Assembly (NCBI GenBank): GCA_006937955.1
Contig: SSNP01000139.1
Location: forward strand, 559,188 to 623,187
Origin: Pachypanchax playfairii
Taxonomy: Eukaryota > Chordata > Actinopteri > Cyprinodontiformes > Aplocheilidae
Length of the DNA stretch: 64,000 nt
Direction of reading: 5' to 3'
This document shows, piece by piece, positions 57,076 to 64,000 of this stretch (position 1 is its first letter; every line of letters begins with the position of its first letter). The position numbers were made by a program, and so were the translations under genes. The notes below the pieces were generated by a model. It saw nothing but the letters and a program-made list of their open reading frames with translations. It was not told the DNA's origin and did not search any database.

Positions 57076-57779
57076 TCAGCACTTCTCTGCAGAACACTGA
57101 CATTAAAAGGAAATTGTGAGTAGGTGTTCATAGCTGTTGACTGTCTAATTTTACAGACACTTACTTATTTGAGAGAAAAGGCAATACTTTAGATAACAAA
57201 GGATTTCCAGTGCGTAATACATGGATTCCTTCCTACGAGCATAGTAACTGTTCCTGTCACAACTTACCTGGTTATAATACCAGTTTTCTTAGTGTTCTCA
57301 GTGTTCTCTCGTGTCAATAATGCAGTTGTCTAAAATGTAACATCAAATAAAGTAAATAAGTCACGTCATACTTAACAGAAAAGGTCATAATATCCAACAG
57401 GGTTCTGGTGCAACTTATGATAAACTATTTCTTTTTAACCTGGAGGTAAAATTAAGTTAAAGTCAAAGCTACTGAATGTAACATCTAATCCCTTGGTTTA
57501 ATCCCACCTTGAAGAGAGCGTCAAAATGCTGACAAACTAATGCTGCCATGCATGAAATCGAAGAGAATTGTTCAGGAGAAATATGTATTTTCTTAATTTA
57601 GTATTAAAGCGATGCGAGGTGGCTGGATGCAGAGATAATCTAACGGGCACCGTGCTGATGGAGCTCAGGGGAGTGTATTGTAATCTCTGTGTGTGAGAGA
57701 GAGATGTGTGTGAGTGAGTGTGTCTTCAAGTTAAATTTACATTTCTATAACAAGAGTTTTTCACCTTCTCAGTCTTCGT
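57076..57779. other. No gene seen
   Basis: Unique sequence with a short GT/GA-rich stretch at 57690-57725. Nothing recognised. Confidence 0.35.
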
Positions 57780-58020
57780 CAGGGAACAACCATTTAGCCT
57801 CATCTTCACAGGTATGCCTCTGCATCTATAATCGACTCTCTACAGAGTGAACTCAAATAGCATCAGTCTGCTCATAAATTAATGAGGTGGGGGTTGGATC
57901 ATGGACTTTCATTGGACCTACAAACATGCAATGTAAGTTAGAAACTGGCCTTGGCACTTGTGTTCTTCCAGTTGTCACTTCTCTCATAATTAATTTCTCA
58001 TTTTCTTTTTGGTTGATATT
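57780..58020. promoter_or_regulatory. Candidate conserved non-coding element 6
   Basis: Contains TCTATAATCGACTCTC, GCTCATAAATTAATGAGG, AAACATGCAATGTAAG and CTCATAATTAATTTCTC. High-complexity sequence with TAATTA and CATAAA words and no repeat similarity. Texture-based inference. Confidence 0.25.
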
Positions 58021-58861
58021 TAAAGTACTTGCCTAAGGTTAGGCATTAAAGATTTTGGTTAGTATTGAGGAAATGGTCTTGGTTTTGAATCATATTGTTG
58101 CTGTCCCTAAGGAAACAAAACAAAAACAAAATCAGAGGATAATATAATTCAATAACCAGAGGAGTGGCAAAACATTTACAGAAAGTAATGAGGAAACATC
58201 AACACTACAGTTAAACCACACGAAAAACTAAGAGACCTTTTAGTACACCCTAAAGACACAATAGAACTGGATAAAAATGCAATGTAATCAATGCAATACC
58301 TCCCATTTCATGTGGGAAAATATACCAAGGAGAAACAGTAAGGACACTAGCTTTTCTCCTCTCTCCCATAGCACAGCTCGACAGATGCCTGGACATGCTC
58401 CGCCCTGTCGTCCCACAGGTGGGACTTTCTACCGTGGTGCAGCATGTTGAGCGGGGGATATAATCACTCCTCCACTGGCCAAGGTACCATCCCTCCAATC
58501 CGGCTCAGCTTACCCCTCCGAATCTTCATCTGCAAAATTGTGATGTAACACCTGTTCTGCTGTGAAACACTTTGAACTCATGTTGTCTCAACTCCCTCAA
58601 TTGTTCAGAAACACAGTCTTTCAAATTGGCATGAATAATGATATCATTGGCTCAGATTTTTATTTTCTTTTTTACGCTAATGTTTTAAGTGTGTCTGCAC
58701 ATAAATGTGTTAAAATCAAGGATATACATTACTGTCAACTGGTGGTGGCAAGTAAAATACCAAGGATACATTTCACGGCTTGTTTATTTGTATTCAGCGG
58801 ATGGAGTTCTCACAATTCAGCTTCAGGATTTCGAGCTCATCATGGTTCTCAATCAGCACAG
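58021..58861. other. No gene seen
   Basis: AT-rich. The minus-strand frame at 58250-58498 is cysteine- and serine-rich with no recognised motif. Confidence 0.3.
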
Positions 58862-58980
58862 GTAAAAGTTTCTCCTGATATTCTCATGACCTCAGACAGT
58901 AAACTTGTGTCTGTGTTTGGCATGTTAGAGCTCAGTGCTGCGTTTGATACAATATATAACTATTCTAATACAGAAGCTTG
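58862..58980 (+). pseudogene. L2-type reverse-transcriptase fragment
   Basis: The plus-strand frame reads ILMTSDSKLVSVFGMLELSA and then AFDTI. This matches the L2 family block L-L-x-L-D-L-S-A-A-F-D-T-V-D, whose aspartate is the first catalytic residue of the polymerase palm. Here the first D of that block is E (LELSAAFDT), while AFD is kept. The frame ends at 58981 and the rest of the polymerase is missing. Confidence 0.7.
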
Positions 58981-59024
58981 AACATGACATTTGGATTAAG
59001 GAAACTGCTCTAAACTCAAATTTA

Positions 59025-59372
59025 TCTGACAGATTGTGGCTGCCTGGTCCTGAGAAAGTCCTGGGTTCAAAACCAGGCTGGAACCTTTCTGCATGGAATT
59101 CGCTTGTTCTCCCGATGCATTCGTGAGTCTTCTCCAGGGACGCCAGCTTCATCCCACAGACCAAAAATATGCTTGAGGTTAATTGATAACTATAAGTTGT
59201 CCATGTGAGTGTGAGTGGTTGACTGTCTATATGTCTATGTCTATATGTAACCCTGTGGTGGACTAGTGACCTGTTCAGGTGTGACCCTGCCTCTTACCCA
59301 ATGACTGCTGGAAATGGTTCCCGTGACCCTGAACCAGAACAAGTGGGTATAGATAATAACTGACTGACTTCA
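59025..59372 (+). mobile_element. SINE-like repeat with tRNA-type B box
   Basis: GGGTTCAAAACCAGGCTGG resembles a tRNA B box (GGTTCxAxxCC). It is followed by the fish repeat blocks TTTCTGCATGGAATTCGC, TTGTTCTCCCGATGCAT, TAATTGATAACTATAAG and GGACTAGTGACCTGTTCAGG. The tail AAGTGGGTATAGATAATAAC is the family's usual end. The 5' A-box region is degenerate. It separates two parts of an L2 remnant. Confidence 0.65.
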
Positions 59373-59455
59373 TTGGCTCCCTGTGAACTCCAGATGACAA
59401 TTGAAACATTTACTTCTCACATATAAAACTTTACATTAGGGATCCCAGTTTTGTT
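59373..59455 (+). pseudogene. L2 LINE protein, second fragment
   Basis: The frame reads HWLPVNSR, stop, QLKHLLLTYKTLH. This matches the L2 family block L-H-W-L-P-V-x-x-R-I-x-F-K-x-L-L-L-T-x-K-x-L-H about 100 residues before the C-terminus. An in-frame TGA replaces a codon. It belongs to the same decayed L2 copy as 58862-58980 and the tail at 60440-60790. Confidence 0.65.
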
Positions 59456-59730
59456 AAGCACAATTTACATAAAACAATAGAGCTATCTTTCTAGGGGGAA
59501 AGGGGATTGTTTTGCAACAGGTTTGTGTTACAGGAAAATCTTCCTTCAATGTTAATGATTGCAACAAGCTACATACTGTAAATACTGTGTTTGTGGAATA
59601 AATATTCCCTACAATTATTGATCAGTTCACATTGACACACCATGCAACCTTCTGTTGCATAGTGCACTTTATTTGAGTTTAAGGCACAGCAGGTTTTGGA
59701 GTCAGAGTGGACAGGAACAGAGACAAAGAC

Positions 59731-60417
59731 TAGGGTTGAGTACTAAAACTTGGTATAAGTACAGTACCGGGTCGAACGCTGACGGTAGTAACCAGACCGA
59801 AATCTAACATGAATTTCGGTGCTCTATTTCGGTACTTTGCCACTATTGCTAACTTTTCAGACTCCCTTAGCAACTTTTTTACTCCAAAAAGTGCCTAGGG
59901 ACATTTCTGACCTGCTTGAGCTATTTTATGTAGAGTTTTGTCACCGATATTTCTTGCAGAAAAAAATCTGCTCAGACCTATTTCCTCTTAAACGTTCAGA
60001 AAGGGAATGACAAGCACATGTGCATGCAGCATGGTCACGTGACATCGACTGACCAATCATAAACCTTTCTCAGTTTCTCACCCACTCACAAAGAAGTTAT
60101 ATTTTTACTTTATTGAATAGAGTGCAAGTATACAACAAGATGCTGTATACTTAAGCCAGAACAGCCGTTAATCAGATAAATACTTTGTAAACTTCAAAAA
60201 ACACAGTTAATGTCCAGTACAATGTGGAATTGTTTTCTTTTTATTTGCATTTATTATTTCAGAGTTTTTAAATATCTTATTGACATATTAACACCTGTGT
60301 GTGAGTGATTTTTACTTTTTAAAGTACCAATTTAAGCACTGTTTAGGAACCATTACCATTTTGAAAGTATTCATTTGATACTGGTATTGTATAAAACCCT
60401 TCCGATACCTATCCCTA
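59731..60417. mobile_element. hAT element with 8-bp duplication inside the L2 remnant
   Basis: The left end TAGGGTTGAGTACTAAAAC and right end GATACCTATCCCTA are loosely inverted. The flanks ACAAAGAC (59723-59730) and ACAAAAAC (60418-60425) agree at 7 of 8 positions, as expected of an old hAT insertion. Internal GGTACTTT-type words suggest a decayed non-autonomous copy. No transposase frame. Confidence 0.7.
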
Positions 60418-60439
60418 ACAAAAACATTTAAATAACTTC

Positions 60440-60794
60440 TGTGTTTGTCTCTTTTCTGTCTTCTCAGACCCCTCGGTTGAGGCAGACGACTGCTCATCCT
60501 GAGCCCGGTTCTGCTGGAGGTTTCTTTGTGTTACAAGGCCAATCTATGCTCCCTCTGCATGGGGTGAATGTGCTGAATTGATGATTCAACCCAATCGGCT
60601 GGTTCTTTAGATAGAAAATTTTAATTAATTGGCTTTTCACAACTTACTGAAGCTGATTACTATTTACATTTGACTGAAATATTTACATAACCATTTCTGA
60701 ATGTGAAGTATTGATGTGATTTGGACTTGCTACTTCTGTATACTGCTTCAAAATGACTTTCATTATGAAGTGACACTATTTAAAAAAACTGAAC
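60440..60794 (+). mobile_element. L2-type LINE 3' tail
   Basis: TTCTCAGACCCCTCGGTTGAGG, GCTCATCCTGAGCCCGGTTC and TCTGCTGGAGGTTTC parallel the tail at 16480-16600. AACCCAATCGGCTGGTTC and ACTGAACTGAATTC near the end are also shared. It is more decayed than the copy at 16 kb. Confidence 0.7.
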
Positions 60795-61320
60795 TGAATT
60801 CATTATGGCAGAACAAGAGGAGGCCATCAGCAAGAACAATATAGGCTGTGGTCTACCACACCAGACAGAGGCCATGATGCAGAGTGAGCACAGGTGCCCT
60901 GGAAACAGTCCAGCACATAATAACATGATATAAGATGCAGGCAGGCAAATGACAAATATAAATGGAGCACAATAACTAAATGGGTGTAATAGTGTACAGG
61001 AACATTTGTGTTGGAGGTCCTACAGTTAAAGTAGGAGGGTCCAACAAGCATGGTGAAGAATGACAGGGCTAGCATACGGTGAAACGAACAAACACATGAT
61101 GGCTAACCAACCAAACATTATGGTGGTTGGATGAGAAACTACACAAAAAGGCAGCGTTGATAGATGTGGTGATCCCCATTTGATAAAATAAGGAACAGGA
61201 GAAGCTTAAGAAATATGAAGGACTGAAAGAGTAAATAGAGAAATTGTAGAAAGCCACCCTTTGAGCACACGGGACAGACAGTAGGACCTGTGTGCACATG
61301 TGACACATCAAATCAATTGT
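60795..61320. other. No gene seen
   Basis: Unique spacer sequence between the L2 tail and element I, with no motif recognised. Confidence 0.35.
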
Positions 61321-61324
61321 TTAA

Positions 61325-62383
61325 AGCTGGAGTGCGTAACTTCTGTAACTTCTGTCGCCCCCTAGCGGAATTTTTGCGTCATTACAACAATGAAGCTGGC
61401 GCTTCCATATGACGTAAGCCCAACTGCCACCACTTTATCTCTGCCGTTGTGATTCCAACCGGTATCTGTCTTAATCAAGCTTCAAATTCAGTCTGTTTAC
61501 TTTACCTGGCTCTATATTTGTTTCAATAAATATCATTTCATTGTTGAAAAAATCAAGAGAAACCAGTAAAATATAAAAATACTTGGATTGTTTACAGGTT
61601 TGATTGTTCACTTTAATCTACATTTAACAGTTTGGTGTTGAAATTTATTAGTCAGCTGTTGGGGCCACAATGATCTATTTGTCTTATTCAGTGAATTTTT
61701 TCAGTTTTGACACGATGCAGAATCCTGCAGTCAGCTGCACTGATCTGACTGACTGAAAAACCGTTACACTGGCAAACTGACAGACACAAACTGACACACA
61801 ACTGACACAGATAGAGACAGAATCAGCTGATCAGCTGGAACTTCGGCGCTCTGGGTTTCATCTGGTGCGCATTTTATATTTTGACAGTGTGTGCGGACCT
61901 GCGGACCACTTATGTGCACCCCTGAACATCAGCCAGATCTCTTCTCTCCACCGAGGAAAAGCGACGCCGATACAAATTCGCGTTTGCCTTCTCCTTCGGT
62001 CACTTTCTTTCTTAGCCAATAGTCCCTCTGCCGAACGTCCAGGAATTTTTTTTTTTTCGTGGTAGGATCCACTTCCCGATAAGTGTCTCTCGGCTGTTTA
62101 TTTGGATTCTCCGCCATGTCGACCTTCCCGTTCTGCCGGCTGCTACGAGACACTGCGTTCTATTTCTTATTATTTTTCTTGTTGTGATGTAAAAGACGTA
62201 ATTAGCTGTGCGCCAGCGCGGGAATGTCGCCGGTTGACATGCAAAGTAAAAATGAGATATATTGAAAAATACCGTGAGATGTTTGAGGAGCCGATCGGCT
62301 TAATCTGCATTGTGTCATCTCCTCTGATAGTGGCTTGGCTGAAACGGACATCCACGGACATGTAAAAGTTACGCACTCCAGCT
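61325..62383 (-). mobile_element. TTAA-flanked element I
   Basis: Inverted ends AGCTGGAGTGCGTAACTT are perfect over 18 bases, with TTAA at 61321-61324 and 62384-62387. It is 1,059 bp long. The minus strand encodes a form of the RVNIG-motif exon (about 61900-62120). Near the left end TGTCGCCCCCTAGCGG is a phrase seen in many fish TTAA elements, from memory. Confidence 0.9.
61900..62120 (-). pseudogene. Exon with the RICIG-AF-RWRE motif (element I)
   Basis: On the minus strand MAENPNKQPRDTYREVDPTT opens at about 62117. After an A-rich run the family sequence continues in a different frame as AKKESDRRRRQTRICIGVAF and then PRWREE at about 61950-62030. Compared with elements D and J, the order (basic region, T-R-I-x-I-G-x-A-F, W-R-E) is the same, but the terminal repeats are different. 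A frameshift in the poly-A run marks this copy as broken. Confidence 0.55.
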
Positions 62384-62387
62384 TTAA

Positions 62388-64000
62388 GTCACTAGAAGTG
62401 TACTGTCATATGTGCATGGGATTTTATATTACCATGGTGACACAGCTCGCCAACAACCCCATGAGAAACCCCACAGTGTATGTGTACGATGCATCAAATT
62501 GACTGTTGTGTTAGTTGGCTTTCTGAGTTACCATGACAACACAGTTCACACAAAAAACATGCCCCAATTGGAATCTTATGTAACCATCAATTTAATATAG
62601 ATATCAAAATATTGTTTTCAGAGTAAAATAATAATATTGATCGATCAGATTCTGACTGGCATCGGGTCTACTCTCTGTGGTCTATAAAAAACAAACTAGT
62701 TTGTGAATTTAAAATTTTTTTTTTTTTATCAAATGCTCAGATTTTGTAAACAAATTAAGTAAATTGTCACCCCTCTTTAAACGTCATTATGTGTCCAGTG
62801 CAATAACATTTGTCTTGAAATACTCAATATAATGAAGTGTTTAGAATTTTGCTTTCTACACCTAAAGTTGTAGAAAAAGTTTTCAGAGCTTTTAAGTCAA
62901 AAGTTAAAAACATTAAAAGACTCACTAGCTGAGATAGACCCATTACCACAAAGTTTAATGTGGAATGTGGGTGGAAAAAAAAATGGAAAAAAATGTTTTT
63001 ACGTTTTTTTCTCTGCAGTTTATTCCAATATGAGGACCCTACAGGGAGGTGGAATGATTAATTACTTGTTTACTGTTGAGTAAATGCTCCCTCACCTCTT
63101 ATTTAACCTTTTACCACTGAGTGCTCATTAGAGGTGCTAGTGTAGTATAGAATGGACTGCTTTTAGTCTCATTTAAATAAAATCACTGGGAATTTCTATA
63201 ACCGGACATGATTTACAGTGATGATAGTTATGCACCAGGATACCAGACAATTTAACAATTTCACTGAATAATCCAAGACCCCCAAAATTCTTTCTAAATC
63301 TTTTTTGACATTATTGCAGTTAGTGAAGCAGACAAAAGAAAATGTATGTTTATTTTGCTTGTCCCATTTATAGAATCAACAAAAAGTTACCCAAAAATAC
63401 TGACTTCATTAACTCAACATATCCACAGGAAAGAATGATGCAAGGGTGGAAAAGGAGTTGTTGGATGGTAAAAAAGTTGCAAAAAGCACATCAACCTACA
63501 GAAGAAAACAGCATCAGAATGCTATCGGAGGTAGTTTCTCAGACTGCTCATTCTAAACAGCCTTTGGAAACCTAAAGTGCTGCATAAGCCAACAATCACT
63601 GAATGCCAGAAACTCAGAGAGATCTGTGAAAACTTGTTTAAAGTCGCATTAGCAAGTTCTTCCAACATTACCGCAGTCTTTTCACACAGTCAATAAGTGG
63701 GGGTGCAGGTATTTATAACACTCACAAGTGTACACATTAATTTTTTTTAAAAAGAATATATGATTTAAAAGACTAAGAAGAAAAAAATCACCACAGTAAT
63801 AAAATGAATAAGTGTATCTGTTTTTATTCTTTTTTTTACATTTTATTTTGAATAGTTTTTTTTTAATTTTTTGCTTCATATTTTAATTGCACAGTAAATT
63901 GTTTCCAATTGAGAACAGAATGTGCCAATATTTAGATTTATTTCTGTGTTTTTGTATTGTTTATGCAGAGCCAGTTGTATGTTTAGGCAGTTAACCTAAA
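62388..64000. other. No gene seen
   Basis: AT-rich to the window end, with A- and T-runs (62718-62730, 63739-63750, 63829-63865). Only chance frames such as 63342-63575 are present. No repeat ends recognised. Confidence 0.4.

Noticed and set aside
59050..59090. tRNA-like B box
   Set aside because: Only the B box remains and the following sequence is a known-type fish SINE; no cloverleaf can be drawn.
1..64000. CRISPR arrays, bacterial operons, phage or plasmid features
   Set aside because: The sequence is clearly vertebrate; no spaced direct repeats or prokaryotic gene organisation are present.

Overview
This 64-kb window looks like intergenic, transposon-rich DNA from a teleost fish, probably a spiny-rayed one. 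The grounds are the repeat families: Tc1-like elements with fish-type ends, L2-type LINE tails, hAT, PIF-Harbinger and pogo-like elements, and many inverted-repeat elements flanked by TTAA. Base composition is AT-rich with short GC-rich islands. I see no operons, rRNA, intact tRNA genes or CRISPR arrays. Family assignments rest on recognising motifs by eye; no database search was possible.

Only one long open gene is present: a single-exon 473-residue coiled-coil protein at 50637-52058 (minus). Its last codons and stop come from a Tc1 fragment at 50093-50652. Other coding pieces are remnants. These are a spliced YqaJ/SWIM-type transposon exon (587-1129), an 86-residue open segment followed by AATAAA (about 2385-2650), and a SAMD3-like C-terminal remnant split by a palindromic element (about 11160-11990). 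There are also three reverse-transcriptase remnants of non-LTR elements (17890-18016, 35660-36750, 58862-58980), an L2 C-terminus (16047-16247), a decayed gypsy integrase (42110-42460) and a PIF-Harbinger transposase remnant (48633-48941).

The main pattern is the set of elements bounded by TTAA: 1-1369, 5241-7555, 22209-22561, 27422-28163, 30584-31596, 39635-40163, 41071-41630, 56331-56793 and 61325-62383, plus single-ended fragments. Several carry 5' exons of different proteins. Four (15.6 kb, 27.8 kb, 56.6 kb and 61.9 kb) encode the same short basic motif, roughly R-x-x-[ST]-R-[VI]-x-I-G-x-A-F-x-x-W-R-E. This occurs although at least three of them have unrelated terminal repeats.

Layout. 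0-10 kb: element A, a possible terminal exon, a TTAA element holding a TIR element and a solo LTR, then two Tc1 remnants. 10-24 kb: interrupted SAMD3-like remnant, L2 tail, a second solo LTR with a 12-bp tandem array, a near-perfect 353-bp palindrome and a fused pair of repeat ends. 24-35 kb: TTAA elements, a pogo-like element, a hAT MITE with a perfect 8-bp duplication. 35-43 kb: LINE remnant, TIR elements and gypsy integrase. 43-50 kb: mostly unique sequence with blocks that resemble conserved regulatory DNA, then a repeat split by PIF-Harbinger. 50-64 kb: coiled-coil gene, a low-T island, hAT remnants, a nested L2/SINE/hAT composite and the last TTAA element. Several unique AT-balanced blocks (19.3, 29.5, 44.6, 45.5, 46.4 and 57.8 kb) may be conserved non-coding elements of a gene desert; this is inference only.
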